Origin: Sulfurospirillum sp. UBA6790
Lineage (GTDB): Bacteria; Campylobacterota; Campylobacteria; Campylobacterales; Sulfurospirillaceae
Assembly (NCBI GenBank): GCA_002452855.1
Contig: DKFS01000048.1
Coordinates: 1-48,154 of the forward strand
DNA length: 48,154 bases
Direction of reading: 5' to 3'
The translations under genes were made by a program, and so were the position numbers. The notes below the pieces were generated by a model. That model was not told the origin of the DNA. It ran no database searches and saw nothing but the letters and a program-made list of their open reading frames with translations. Shown here piece after piece: positions 17,354 through 26,581 of this stretch (position 1 is the first letter of the stretch; each line of letters starts with the position of its first letter).

Positions 17354-18544
17354 GTGGTTTCCAAGCTCATTAATGAAAATAGCATTTACATCTATTTTCA
17401 ACCGATTGTTTCCATCCGAAGTGCTAAGGTTATTGGACTTGAAGCATTGATGCGCGCCTACGATGAAAACAACGAACCACTTTCGCCCATCTTTGTCTTT
17501 GACCAAGCTAAAAAAGAGAATCTCTCATTTGAACTGGATAAATATGTGCGTACTTTAGCGCTCATTGCATTCAAACCTCTGTTGGAAAAGAACAGTGAAC
17601 TGCTTTTATTTCTTAATTTTGAATCGCATCTTTTAGATAGCAATATCAGCTTTAACGATTTTGCGTTTTGTGCTTTAGCGAACGATATTGGCATTCCGCC
17701 TTCACACATTGTGATTGAGATAAAAGAGTATCAAATCCAAAACAGCGAACGCCTCAAACAATTTTGTGATTTTTATAAACAGCGTGGTTTTTTAATTGCA
17801 CTGGATGATTTTGGTGCAGGTAATGCTAACTTTGACCGCATTGCAACTGTATTGCCACACGTTGTTAAAGTGGACCGCTCCATTGTGTATAACGTCCATC
17901 TGAATTTTATTCATAAAGAGATTTTAAAATCCATCGCCAATATGTGCTTTAACATCGGTGCGCTTGTCCTTGCAGAAGGGGTGGAAGAAGAAGAGGAGAT
18001 ATTACGTTCACTAAAACTCGATATTGACCTCTTTCAAGGATTTTGGTTTGCACGACCTAGCGGGACACCTTATGATAAAGCACTTTTAGATGAAAAAATT
18101 ATTCTGATTGGGGCAAAGCACACCCAAAATGTCAAAGCTTCTATGCAACACAAAGAGTTTCTAATCCAAAGTGCCAAAGCGTACACGTACACGATTATTG
18201 AAACGATTAAAACTGCTAAAAATGTCGATTTGTCGGAGTTTTTAAAAGAGTTTGACCCCTTGGAAGCTATTTATTGTATTGATGCGAACACAGGTATTCA
18301 AGAAGGAAAAACATACATCAGTGCCGATACCAATGAGTTTTTTCAACCCGCGCGCGATGGGGATAATCATGCGCTCAAAGAGTACTTTTATATCACCAAA
18401 GAATCCAAACGGGGTAATTACCTCAGCCAAAAATACATTTCCCGTGCGTCAGGACGTATGTGCCGTACATTTGCACAAAAATTTGTTTTAAATAATGAAG
18501 AAAAAATCTTGTGTTTAGACCTTAAAGTACAAACACTTTCTTAA
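17354..18544 (+). CDS. EAL-domain c-di-GMP phosphodiesterase
   Basis: 396 residues starting with GTG after an AAAGGG site. The EAL domain (about 8-245) keeps the signature in GLEALMR, the Asn of FLNFES, the Glu in IEIKE, LDDFGAG, KVDRS and AEGVEEEEE, and the late QGFWFARP, so it should hydrolyse c-di-GMP. The C-terminal part (about 270-396) looks like a Cache/PAS-like sensor fold, as in YkuI-type proteins. No membrane helix. Together with the cyclase at 9903 and the HD-GYP protein at 31455 it forms the c-di-GMP enzymes of this window. Confidence 0.9.
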   Translation: MVSKLINENSIYIYFQPIVSIRSAKVIGLEALMRAYDENNEPLSPIFVFDQAKKENLSFELDKYVRTLALIAFKPLLEKNSELLLFLNFESHLLDSNISFNDFAFCALANDIGIPPSHIVIEIKEYQIQNSERLKQFCDFYKQRGFLIALDDFGAGNANFDRIATVLPHVVKVDRSIVYNVHLNFIHKEILKSIANMCFNIGALVLAEGVEEEEEILRSLKLDIDLFQGFWFARPSGTPYDKALLDEKIILIGAKHTQNVKASMQHKEFLIQSAKAYTYTIIETIKTAKNVDLSEFLKEFDPLEAIYCIDANTGIQEGKTYISADTNEFFQPARDGDNHALKEYFYITKESKRGNYLSQKYISRASGRMCRTFAQKFVLNNEEKILCLDLKVQTLS

Positions 18545-18583
18545 GATGCTTTGGTAATACGAACGTAGGATGCATCAAGAGTG

Positions 18584-20110
18584 TTACTTTGGAAATTCTA
18601 AAATAAAGCGCGCACCAATTTTTTTATCTTCATAGCTAATATTTTCCACACGAATCAACCCATTAAAACTCTGCTTCATAATCATCGAACAGATATAAAG
18701 ACCTATACCGCTGCCTTGCAATTGTCCTTTGGTCGTAAAATAAGGTTCAAAAATACGCTCCATTAACGCCTCATCGATACCACCGGCATTATCTTCAATA
18801 CACAGTTCCACACGTTGGGGGCTATTCCACACAAAAATACAAATCTGTTTTGTATCTAATGTTTTGGAAGCAAACGCATCTTTGGCATTGGAAATCAGAT
18901 TTAAAATGACTTGTTGCAGTTCACTGCTTAAGCCATGCACTTTGACAGAATGGTCGATATTTAAAGAGAGTTGGATACCTTCAAGTGCCAGTTGCGCTGA
19001 GATAATATGGGTCGCATAGGAAATCGTTTCATGGAGATAAAAGCTTTTTTTCTCTTTATTTGGTTTATAAAAATTCATAAAATCATCAATGGTCTGGCTC
19101 ATCTGCTCGGTAATCATTTGTATGTTTTTCAAAGAGTCACTGAGATGATTGACATGTAAAGAGCCGAGTTCATGTTTGAGTTTTAAATCAAGGGTTGTGA
19201 GGTTAATCACATTAAGAGGTTGTCGCCATTGATGGGCAATATGCCCGATAAGCTCACCCATCGCCGCCAGTTTATTTTGCTGAACCAACATCGCTTCTTG
19301 CTCTTTTTGGATACGCCTTGCATCCATCATCGGTGTAATATCAAAAATCGTGGTGATTTTATAAGGGCCACCAATAATATTGCGTAAAATACCGACGGAA
19401 GCATACACGAAAATCCGTATGCCATCTTTACGTACAATTTCCCATTCATTGCTAAATTCATACAACGCACCTGCCATAAAATCGTGGTGTAACGATTGCA
19501 TGTGTTGCTTATTCTCAGGCGGAACGACCAACGTACACGATTTGCCAATCAATTCGGCTTCTGAGTACCCATAAATCTTACAACACGTTGGGTTCAAAGC
19601 AACAAAACGCCCTTCTTTGTCAATCAAACAGATACCAAGATTGGCCGTTTCAAAGATTTGTTCATAAAACGCTTCACTCTCATCCGCATCGCTCTGTTCG
19701 TGAAACATTCGATTTTTCACCTCTTCAAACACCAAACTGTTTTCAATAGATTTTTGAGCGTTAATGTCCCAAAAAATGACAACATATCCTTCTTTAACGT
19801 TTTCTCGCATAAGAGGATTGGCTCTGACGTAAACATGGACAAAACGCCCCTCTTTGGTAAGAAAAACCTCTTCGCCCTCATACGGCATATTTTGTAAAAA
19901 CGCTTTATACAAAGAGCATTGAAGCAGCCCTTGGTTTCCATGATGCGCATGAAAAATAAAATGACCTATTTGCCCTAAAAGCTCCTCTTCGCCATAACCC
20001 AAAATGGATTGAGCCGATGGATTAAAATGGGTTATTTTGCCATCGCTATCAAATGCGTACATTCCCTCGCGCATCGTGTTATATAAAGTGTCTAAAAAAT
20101 TAGAGCTCAT
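18584..20110 (-). CDS. soluble PAS-PAS histidine kinase
   Basis: 508 residues without membrane helices: PAS domains at about 5-130 and 150-275, a short coiled coil, then H-box GHIAHQWRQPLNVINL, N-box NLISNAKDAF and G-box GSGIGLYICS. It is the last gene of a four-gene minus-strand signalling operon, overlapping the preceding kinase gene by 11 bases. The cytosolic PAS domains suggest an internal redox, gas or ligand signal; no cofactor-binding residue can be assigned. A likely partner is the lone receiver encoded upstream. Confidence 0.9.
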   Translation of the reverse strand: MSSNFLDTLYNTMREGMYAFDSDGKITHFNPSAQSILGYGEEELLGQIGHFIFHAHHGNQGLLQCSLYKAFLQNMPYEGEEVFLTKEGRFVHVYVRANPLMRENVKEGYVVIFWDINAQKSIENSLVFEEVKNRMFHEQSDADESEAFYEQIFETANLGICLIDKEGRFVALNPTCCKIYGYSEAELIGKSCTLVVPPENKQHMQSLHHDFMAGALYEFSNEWEIVRKDGIRIFVYASVGILRNIIGGPYKITTIFDITPMMDARRIQKEQEAMLVQQNKLAAMGELIGHIAHQWRQPLNVINLTTLDLKLKHELGSLHVNHLSDSLKNIQMITEQMSQTIDDFMNFYKPNKEKKSFYLHETISYATHIISAQLALEGIQLSLNIDHSVKVHGLSSELQQVILNLISNAKDAFASKTLDTKQICIFVWNSPQRVELCIEDNAGGIDEALMERIFEPYFTTKGQLQGSGIGLYICSMIMKQSFNGLIRVENISYEDKKIGARFILEFPK

Positions 20111-21791
20111 GATGTTCTTCTTTACTCAGTGGAAATCGTACTTCAAACACCGCACCATTATGCTCATTAAACGCAACAATCTCGCCGCCATTTTGTAAAA
20201 CAATTTGTTGAGCGATATTGAGTCCTATCCCTATACCAGAACTCTCCTTGGTACTTTCAAACGGTTCAAAAATGCGCGGCAATATCTTAGAATCGATGCC
20301 TCCAGCGTTGTCATGAAAGCGAACGATTACATGCTCTTTTTCTTCAAAAACATCAATGTTTAAAGCACGCTTTTCAAAAGAGTCGATTTTGACAAGCTCA
20401 TCCAAGGCATTATTTAAAATAATAATCCACACTTGCTCAATACGTTGCTTTTGAAGATTACATGTAAAATGATAAGCTTGCTTCGAAGTCGTCAAAGAGA
20501 AAGGAACCTTATTAATAGTAATGGCAACCACTTGCTTGGAACGATTGTACGATAAAATCAATGCGGAAATAACGCTTTCATAGACATTAACACGCTCTTT
20601 TTGCTCACGGCTTTTCTGGGATGCCTCTCGCATCGTCTCGATGATGCTTTCAATACGCTCAAGACCTTCTTGAATCGTTTTCGTATCTTGGAGAATTAAA
20701 GTTTTGCGAGGCGTTTCATTCATATAAAGTGCTATATCTTCTACCAACATCTCAAAGTTGCCTTTGATGTACGTCAAAGGCGTATTGATTTCATGCGTAA
20801 TACCCGCTGCCATCTGCCCGATAGCACTAAATTTGGCATTTCGAATCATCTCCTCTTGATAGAGCGCTTGAATTTTTAAGTTTTTCTTAACTTCTTCGCT
20901 GATGCGATTTTGTAGATAAAGCTCTTGTTTTTCCGACTCGGTTATATCGATAATAACACCGACAAAACCGTCAAATTCGCCCTCTTTCATAATGCTCTTT
21001 TTTTGAATCTCCAGCGTCATCTCTTTTCGTCCCAAATGGCTTGGTGTTGTGATTTTATACACTTGAAGATTTCCTAAACGCATCTCTTCGTCTTTAGTCT
21101 GATAAATATGTGCTAGCGATTCTGGATAAAGCTCAAAAACCGTTTTTCCGATAATATCCTCTTTCTCCAAATCAAAAAAATTACAAAAAGCTCTACTGCA
21201 TCCTATGTATTTAAAGTGGCGGTCTTTAATAAAAACAGGAACAGGAATGATGTCTAAGATAGCTTCTATATCACGCAGTTGTTTTTGGTACTTGCGGTTA
21301 AGTTTTGCAATGGTATTACGTGACTTAACGCGTAATGAGATGTCTCGTACACTCCAAATCGTAAAATCCTCACCTTCATCGACAAATTTTCGACCAAAAA
21401 GCTCTGCCCAAAAAGTAAGGCGATTTTTTTTACGCAGGCGGTATTCAAGGTTACAGACATTTTCACAATCACATCTTATTAAATGCTCTTGCAACCATTT
21501 ATCGTACCGCTTTTGTGCCGTAAAAAAATGGTTCAGTGGCAGACTAAGGACCTCTTCTTTCGTATAACCAAGCAGTGTCGTAAACGTTTCATTGACATCA
21601 ATAATATTTTGATGCTTGTCGAGAATAATATACCCCAAATCAGCATTGTTAAAATAGAGTTTTGCTTTTTTAGCAAGCTTTTCCAACTCTTTTTTTTCAA
21701 TAACCGCACACTCTAAAATGCGTCTATTTTGACTTTTTAATACCTCAATTTCTTGCTCTAAATCAGCGATTTTCGCAAGTAAATCTTTCAC
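20100..21791 (-). CDS. soluble PAS histidine kinase
   Basis: 563 residues: an N-terminal coiled coil (about 1-40), PAS domains at about 45-165 and 180-290, a linker, then H-box GITHEINTPLTYIKGN, N-box NNALDELVKI and G-box SSGIGIGLNIA. No membrane segment. The domain plan and gene overlap with the next kinase suggest the two act on a shared receiver or form a relay. A palindrome copy at 20458 encodes TCN. Nine bases separate it from the receiver gene upstream. Confidence 0.9.
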   Translation of the reverse strand: MKDLLAKIADLEQEIEVLKSQNRRILECAVIEKKELEKLAKKAKLYFNNADLGYIILDKHQNIIDVNETFTTLLGYTKEEVLSLPLNHFFTAQKRYDKWLQEHLIRCDCENVCNLEYRLRKKNRLTFWAELFGRKFVDEGEDFTIWSVRDISLRVKSRNTIAKLNRKYQKQLRDIEAILDIIPVPVFIKDRHFKYIGCSRAFCNFFDLEKEDIIGKTVFELYPESLAHIYQTKDEEMRLGNLQVYKITTPSHLGRKEMTLEIQKKSIMKEGEFDGFVGVIIDITESEKQELYLQNRISEEVKKNLKIQALYQEEMIRNAKFSAIGQMAAGITHEINTPLTYIKGNFEMLVEDIALYMNETPRKTLILQDTKTIQEGLERIESIIETMREASQKSREQKERVNVYESVISALILSYNRSKQVVAITINKVPFSLTTSKQAYHFTCNLQKQRIEQVWIIILNNALDELVKIDSFEKRALNIDVFEEKEHVIVRFHDNAGGIDSKILPRIFEPFESTKESSGIGIGLNIAQQIVLQNGGEIVAFNEHNGAVFEVRFPLSKEEHHEL

Positions 21792-21800
21792 ACAGAACTC

Positions 21801-22175
21801 TTACTGAACCAATTCTAATATCTTCTCTTCTAACGCTTTCATAGAAGAAAAGGGTTTCATAATGTAGTGTGTTGCACCTTCTCGATGCGATTTTAAGACT
21901 TTATCCAACGTTGAATAGGCTGTCATCATAATGATTTTTAAATCAGGCGCTTTATCGTGAAGCGACTTTAAAACATCCAAGCCATTCATTTGCGGCATCA
22001 TAATATCAAGAAGCACCACGTCATAACTTTTATCAATGCGTGAAACTGCGTTGTGAGGGTTGTTAAAGAGAGTTACATCAAATCCCGATGAACGTTTAAG
22101 ATATTTTTCAATCATATCCAAGATGTCTTGTTCATCGTCAATCACGGCTACTTTTATCACTTTACTCATGCTCAT
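21801..22175 (-). CDS. single-domain CheY-like receiver
   Basis: 124 residues, only a receiver domain: acidic pocket VIDDEQD, phospho-acceptor D57 in [13 protein letters not shown], switch Thr in MMTAYS, and Lys in YIMKPFSS. No output domain, so output must be by protein contact. The start codon overlaps the chemoreceptor stop (ATGA). It is followed by two histidine kinases. It could feed chemotaxis or act as a shuttle between the two kinases. Confidence 0.92.
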   Translation of the reverse strand: MSMSKVIKVAVIDDEQDILDMIEKYLKRSSGFDVTLFNNPHNAVSRIDKSYDVVLLDIMMPQMNGLDVLKSLHDKAPDLKIIMMTAYSTLDKVLKSHREGATHYIMKPFSSMKALEEKILELVQ

Positions 22176-23494
22176 ACCTTTATCGATTTATCAAAAAGAT
22201 GCTCTTTTGCTTCAAGCATCAGGGTTTTTGCTTTTTCTTCTACCATAGCATCGAGTGTCACAAAGACATCGCCACTTGCATTCTCAATCTCTTTAACCAT
22301 CGCTTCAATTTCCGCTTTAGAGCAGATGGCTTTATCGCCGCCACACTCTTTTGCCAAACGATTGGCAATCTCATGAACTTTCGCGTGAGGATTTTCAAGC
22401 TTACCATACGAAGGCGTGGTATGAAACTCCTCTTTACCAATACCGTTTTCGTACCAATGTCCCAGACGACAATCGTGGTGCGTTGAGGCTTTAAACTCAT
22501 TTTTTTCACCAAAAAGAAGTGCGTAAACATTGTTTTTGTAAATAACATGGTCAATTTTTGCTAAAGAGGCAAAGATTTTATCGCTTAAGTGGCTCACTTC
22601 AAACGTTGAGCGCGTTGCGTTTTTCTCAAAAGAGACAATTTTTCTTTTTAAATCATCGGTATGTGTTTTCGTTGTCTGAGCAATTTTGCTAACTTCCAGT
22701 GTACTTTGCTCGGTATCGGCAGATTCTTGTTGCATGGTTTGAACAACCATGGCGATTTCTTTGGTTGCTTTTTGAGTGCGTTCTGCTAAATTGCGTACTT
22801 CATCGGCAACCACGGCAAACCCTCGTCCGTGTTCTCCCGCGCGTGCGGCTTCGATGGCCGCATTCAGCGCTAAAAGATTCGTTTGGTCGGCAATATCTTC
22901 GATGAGCTGAACCACGCTTGATATCTCTTTGCTTCTCTCTAAAAGCGATTTTGCGTTACCGACAACATCATTCATTAGTGCACTGAGTTTATCCATAGCC
23001 GTAGAGGATTTACTGGCAAGGTCGAGTCCTTCTCTTGATTCGAGTGAGATTTGGGCAGACTCTTCTTTCATTATTTTGAGGTCTTCTAGTATTTCGGAAA
23101 AAGTAGCTTGAGAGCTTTTAAGTGCGCCTGCGATAGAACTTTGATGCATTGTGAGGATATTGCTGTCTTTGGCATTGCGTACATCGGTTTTGATGATGCT
23201 ATACGCTACCAAATCAGCATTCAAACGTTTCGATGATACCGCACCTTGGCATCCATCCATGCTAATAGTTTGGTCGTTTTCATTCAAATAAGAGCCGAGC
23301 TTTACAGGGTCTTTGATGCTCTCTTTGGCTAAATCATTTTGCATCACAATCGTGTGCGATTTATCCACAACAACAATCATCTCTTCTTGCGAAAATTTCA
23401 TCAAAGATTGAAACAGTGCATTTTCAGCTTTGAGTGTTTCTATCTCTTGTCTCAGTGCATAAAGCTCTTCTGGCTCTTTTTTTTGAAAAAACAT
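22172..23494 (-). CDS. soluble chemoreceptor with C-terminal CZB zinc domain
   Basis: 440 residues from the ATG at 23494, preferred over a GTG six codons earlier because AAGGGG is well placed. No membrane helix. A short coiled coil and a PAS-like region come first, then the methyl-accepting signalling hairpin ([20 protein letters not shown] then [19 protein letters not shown]), then a CZB domain with [12 protein letters not shown] and a downstream NPHAKVH. CZB domains bind zinc through three His and one Cys and respond to zinc or oxidants. It leads an operon with a lone receiver and two kinases but no CheA or CheW. Confidence 0.93.
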   Translation of the reverse strand: MFFQKKEPEELYALRQEIETLKAENALFQSLMKFSQEEMIVVVDKSHTIVMQNDLAKESIKDPVKLGSYLNENDQTISMDGCQGAVSSKRLNADLVAYSIIKTDVRNAKDSNILTMHQSSIAGALKSSQATFSEILEDLKIMKEESAQISLESREGLDLASKSSTAMDKLSALMNDVVGNAKSLLERSKEISSVVQLIEDIADQTNLLALNAAIEAARAGEHGRGFAVVADEVRNLAERTQKATKEIAMVVQTMQQESADTEQSTLEVSKIAQTTKTHTDDLKRKIVSFEKNATRSTFEVSHLSDKIFASLAKIDHVIYKNNVYALLFGEKNEFKASTHHDCRLGHWYENGIGKEEFHTTPSYGKLENPHAKVHEIANRLAKECGGDKAICSKAEIEAMVKEIENASGDVFVTLDAMVEEKAKTLMLEAKEHLFDKSIKV

Positions 23495-23652
23495 CTCAAA
23501 CCCCTTAAACACGTAATTTAAAATGATTATAGACTATAACTATAACATGATAATTACTATTACATGTAAAGCAAATGCTTTTATTTTAAACATTTATGTC
23601 ACAGCGTGTTACTTTTTCTCTATCTTACATGTAAATACCCAAATAAAAGCTT
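23495..23652. repeat. intergenic region with two TTACATGTAA copies
   Basis: 158 bases between the NifX-like gene and the chemoreceptor operon. Two perfect palindromes (23560-23569 and 23625-23634) lie 65 bases apart. The rest is AT-rich and must include the promoter of the signalling operon. No gene is seen. Confidence 0.6.
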
Positions 23653-24120
23653 TTAAAGGTGAAAATGACTTCCTCGATGAGCCGTTTTTTTAGAGAGCGC
23701 ATATTCATTTCTATGGCGATGGCTATGTCCACAACATGAATGCTTCGCATGGGTTTTATTATTTTCATCTGCCTCTTCACCGAGAAGAGCCATATAATTT
23801 GTACTATTGACCTCTTCGAGTTCACCGGCTTTCATTTTTTCTAAAGCATCGTGTAGTTCAATGCGCTCTTTCCCTGCAAAATAGACTTTAATGCCTGCAT
23901 TTTGAAGCGCATGAAACGGCTTTTCCCCTAAATGGTTCGCGATAAGGGTTGTCACGCCTAAGCCTTTTATCCAACGGGCTACTTTCATACCACCTTCAAA
24001 TGTATTTTTATGCGTGGTAATGTTTCCCGCATCATCAATAATTGAAAAAAACTTCGCTTTCCCAAAAAGTGGTGATAAAACACCCTTTTCTTTATCGGTT
24101 TTAACAGCAGCAGCAATCAT
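23653..24120 (-). CDS. NifX/NifB-type cofactor-binding family protein with His-rich tail
   Basis: 155 residues. Residues 1-105 match the dinitrogenase iron-molybdenum cofactor family (NifX/NafY/NifB C-terminal fold): VLSPLFGKAKFFSIID and KGLGVTTLIANHLGEKPFHA. Past residue about 120 comes a His/Cys-rich tail (HSCCGHSHRH and a terminal HFHL), which should bind metal. No nitrogenase genes are present, so a nitrogen-fixation role is not implied; many bacteria use stand-alone family members in Fe-S or Mo handling. It is divergent from a DUF134-NifX regulator-like gene across a 119-base region with repeated ATATG boxes. Confidence 0.82.
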   Translation of the reverse strand: MIAAAVKTDKEKGVLSPLFGKAKFFSIIDDAGNITTHKNTFEGGMKVARWIKGLGVTTLIANHLGEKPFHALQNAGIKVYFAGKERIELHDALEKMKAGELEEVNSTNYMALLGEEADENNKTHAKHSCCGHSHRHRNEYALSKKTAHRGSHFHL

Positions 24121-24140
24121 AATAAAACTCCTTAATTGGT

Positions 24141-24208
24141 CATATGCTCAAAATAATAGCACTTAAAATGAACATATGTCAAGTATATTCAATCAAAATA
24201 TGCTAAGA
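24141..24208. promoter_or_regulatory. repeated CATATG boxes between NifX-like and DUF134 genes
   Basis: CATATG occurs at 24141-24146 and 24173-24178, 32 bases apart (about three helical turns), with a related AATATGC at 24197-24203. They lie between the two divergent starts. This is a candidate operator for the DUF134 protein encoded next to it. Base composition alone could give one such box, so the spacing is the main argument. Confidence 0.35.
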
Positions 24209-24239
24209 TACCTTAACAATTTATACACAAGGTACGTTT

Positions 24240-24824
24240 ATGCCACGTCAAAAATGCAAACGATTGACCTCTTATCAGCCTATTGTCACCCGTTTTACCC
24301 CCAAAGGCAATGTGCAAGATGAACCTGTTACATTAATACCTGAAGAGATTGAAGCGTTGTATTTGATGGATTTATTAGGGTTGTACCAAGAAGATGCGGC
24401 GGCAAAAATGGAAGTCTCGCGCCCAACATTTGCACGTATTATCAAGATGGCGCGGCAAAAAGTTGCTTTAGCGCTTTTATGCGGGCATCAACTTCACCTT
24501 GAAGTCAAAAGAGACCGTTATACCGTTGCCTTTTGCTGTGATGATAAAGCGCATTTTACGCATTTAAGCCCTAAAGGCAAATACATCTTTATCTTTACCG
24601 TTCAAGACCGACATATTGAAAATTCTCTTTGCATAGACAATCCTGTGTATTTTCAAGAAGCAAAACCACCTCTCTCATTAACTCCTATTTTTCAGCAACA
24701 CGGAGTTAATTTTTTCCTCACTTCTGCACTAGGGCAAGGTCTCAAAAACACATTAGCAACGGGCGGTATTCAGGTGATTATCAAAGAGAGTATCAGCGAA
24801 GAAGAAATTATCAAACTCTTTTAG
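24240..24824 (+). CDS. DUF134 helix-turn-helix protein fused to NifX-like domain
   Basis: 194 residues. N-terminal DUF134 domain (about 1-95): PRQKCKR, EEIEALYLMDLLGLYQEDAA and VSRPTFARI, a sigma-70 region 4-like helix-turn-helix. Residues about 100-190 form a NifX-like cofactor-binding domain. The fusion suggests a transcriptional regulator that senses the metal or cofactor handled by the NifX-like protein made from the divergent gene. The ATG follows AAGGT. Regulation of the neighbour is inferred from layout. Confidence 0.82.
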   Translation: MPRQKCKRLTSYQPIVTRFTPKGNVQDEPVTLIPEEIEALYLMDLLGLYQEDAAAKMEVSRPTFARIIKMARQKVALALLCGHQLHLEVKRDRYTVAFCCDDKAHFTHLSPKGKYIFIFTVQDRHIENSLCIDNPVYFQEAKPPLSLTPIFQQHGVNFFLTSALGQGLKNTLATGGIQVIIKESISEEEIIKLF

Positions 24825-24859
24825 AGACAAAGACAAACGTAAATGCTCTCTTTGTCTCT
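24823..24859. terminator. bidirectional hairpin between convergent genes
   Basis: Perfect 11-bp inverted repeat AGAGACAAAGA / TCTTTGTCTCT with a 15-base loop between the DUF134 gene and convergent uppP. No long T-run, but the position between two stop codons fits a shared terminator. Confidence 0.6.
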
Positions 24860-24872
24860 CTCGATAAGAAGC

Positions 24873-25640
24873 TTAATAAAACGCTAAGAGTGCCAAACCA
24901 AACACAATGCGGTAAATACCAAACCCGACAAACGTAAACTTCTCTAAAAATTTCAAAAAGAGTTTGATAGTCGCATAAGCGACGATAAACGCAACCACAA
25001 ATCCTACCACAAGGACTGTAAAATTGGCATCGGTGAAGAGTTCATGACGGTGTTTCACCAAATCGTACGCGGTAGTTGCACACATAACGGGAAAGGCAAG
25101 AAGAAATGAAAACTCTGCACTGGCTTTACGGGTCAAACCCACAAGCATCGCACCGATAATCGTTGAGCCTGCTCTACTCGTGCCGGGAATGAGGGCAAAC
25201 ACTTGCGCGACACCAATCCAAAGGGCTTGTTTATAACTTACTTTTTCCACATCGTCAATAAAATGCTCTTTGGGTTTGTAAAATTTTTCGACCACTAAAA
25301 AAATGATACCGCCGATGATAAACATCAACGCTACAATCTCGATGCTAAACATCGCTTTGACTTGCTTTGCAAATAAAAATCCTACCGCGCCTAAAGGGAA
25401 AAAAGCAACCGCTAGTTTCATCCATAAAGTAATTTTTTTGGGAGAAAATTTTTCTTTATAATTGAGCACAACGGCTAAAATCGCCGCAAACTGGATGATA
25501 ATCTCATACGCCTTTACCACACTGTCTTGCTTGACACCCAGCCAATCACCTACGATAATCATATGCCCAGTAGAAGAGATAGGCAAAAACTCGGTAAATC
25601 CTTCCACAATTCCCATAATAACCGATTGCAAAATATCCAC
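24873..25640 (-). CDS. uppP: undecaprenyl-diphosphate phosphatase (BacA)
   Basis: 255 residues, about eight membrane helices. The two catalytic motifs are intact: EGFTEFLPISSTGH near the N-terminus and PGTSRAGSTI mid-protein. UppP recycles the lipid carrier for peptidoglycan and other envelope polymers at the inner membrane, and confers bacitracin tolerance. The start is a GTG at 25640 with AGGA upstream, formed in part by a one-mismatch palindrome copy (25649-25658). Confidence 0.95.
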   Translation of the reverse strand: MDILQSVIMGIVEGFTEFLPISSTGHMIIVGDWLGVKQDSVVKAYEIIIQFAAILAVVLNYKEKFSPKKITLWMKLAVAFFPLGAVGFLFAKQVKAMFSIEIVALMFIIGGIIFLVVEKFYKPKEHFIDDVEKVSYKQALWIGVAQVFALIPGTSRAGSTIIGAMLVGLTRKASAEFSFLLAFPVMCATTAYDLVKHRHELFTDANFTVLVVGFVVAFIVAYATIKLFLKFLEKFTFVGFGIYRIVFGLALLAFY

Positions 25641-25715
25641 GAAAAATCCTACATGTAAAATAAATATGAGATTGTAGCATACTAGACGTTAGTCTTTACA
25701 TGTAAAAAAATTGGC

Positions 25716-26462
25716 TTAACTGCTCTGTTGAAGTAAGTTGCCCTTAAGTGTCGTGGTTAAAGATTTGATGTATTTTTTGTAGAGTTTTTTATCCAGTTCC
25801 TTATCTCCAAATGTTTTGTCCTCTTCGCTCTTATCCATCTCTTTCATTAACGTATCAACCAAATCATTTTTCGTCTCATCTGTTGTAGCACTCGTTGTTT
25901 CTTCATCGCTTGTAGGATTGGCTTCATGCTTTAAAAAATCGTAGATTTCATTTACATACTGTGAAAACTTACCCAGTCCATTTGCAAGTTCAGTGTTCGA
26001 GCTATAAATATCTTTGAATTTAGAAAGAACAGTGTTGAGTGCGTCCATATCATAGTTTACTGTGTCATTTTTAATATGTGAAACAGCGGGACCATATTCG
26101 ATATCAAAAGAATAATTATCTTTTACGATGCCCAAAATACTTTTGAGAATAGTTTCATCCGTACCTTCATCGAGCATTTTATCAGTAGTTTGGCTTACGG
26201 CATCTTTAACAACAGAAGAGGTACTTTCGGGTAAGATAAAAACGGTAAGACTCGCACTGCCTGTGTCCATGGCTGCTTTAAGTTCGGGAACACTATCGAC
26301 CACTTTTTTGAGGTAACTTCCTAAATCCGATGATGCTGTATCTTGAGCATAGTTTTCACCTGCTATACCAATAAACAATGAATGTTCATTAATAAATTCA
26401 TTTGCAAATTTGTCATTTTGAAGATAAAGCGTATAATTCACACCGCTTTCATGTATATACAT
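25716..26462 (-). CDS. hypothetical protein, orphan
   Basis: 248 residues; I do not recognise the family. No signal peptide or membrane helix. Residues about 185-225 are rich in Glu, Asp, Ser and Thr and look disordered, followed by a Lys-rich helical end with LKGNLLQQSS. The start has GGAG seven bases upstream and the codon pattern matches its neighbours, so it is a real gene. It is flanked by palindrome copies at 25696 and 26562. No functional clue in the context. Confidence 0.65.
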   Translation of the reverse strand: MYIHESGVNYTLYLQNDKFANEFINEHSLFIGIAGENYAQDTASSDLGSYLKKVVDSVPELKAAMDTGSASLTVFILPESTSSVVKDAVSQTTDKMLDEGTDETILKSILGIVKDNYSFDIEYGPAVSHIKNDTVNYDMDALNTVLSKFKDIYSSNTELANGLGKFSQYVNEIYDFLKHEANPTSDEETTSATTDETKNDLVDTLMKEMDKSEEDKTFGDKELDKKLYKKYIKSLTTTLKGNLLQQSS

Positions 26463-26581
26463 TTTTCACTCTCCAACGATACGTTTTAAAAGGCTAATTG
26501 CACATAAATAAAAGCAAAAATCATACCGATAAACACTGATTTTCTATGCTAAAATTGCTTTTTACATGTAAAAGGAAAATC

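Noticed and set aside
23653..24824. NifX-like genes as part of a nitrogen-fixation locus
   Set aside because: No nif structural or assembly genes are present; stand-alone members of this family are common in non-fixers.
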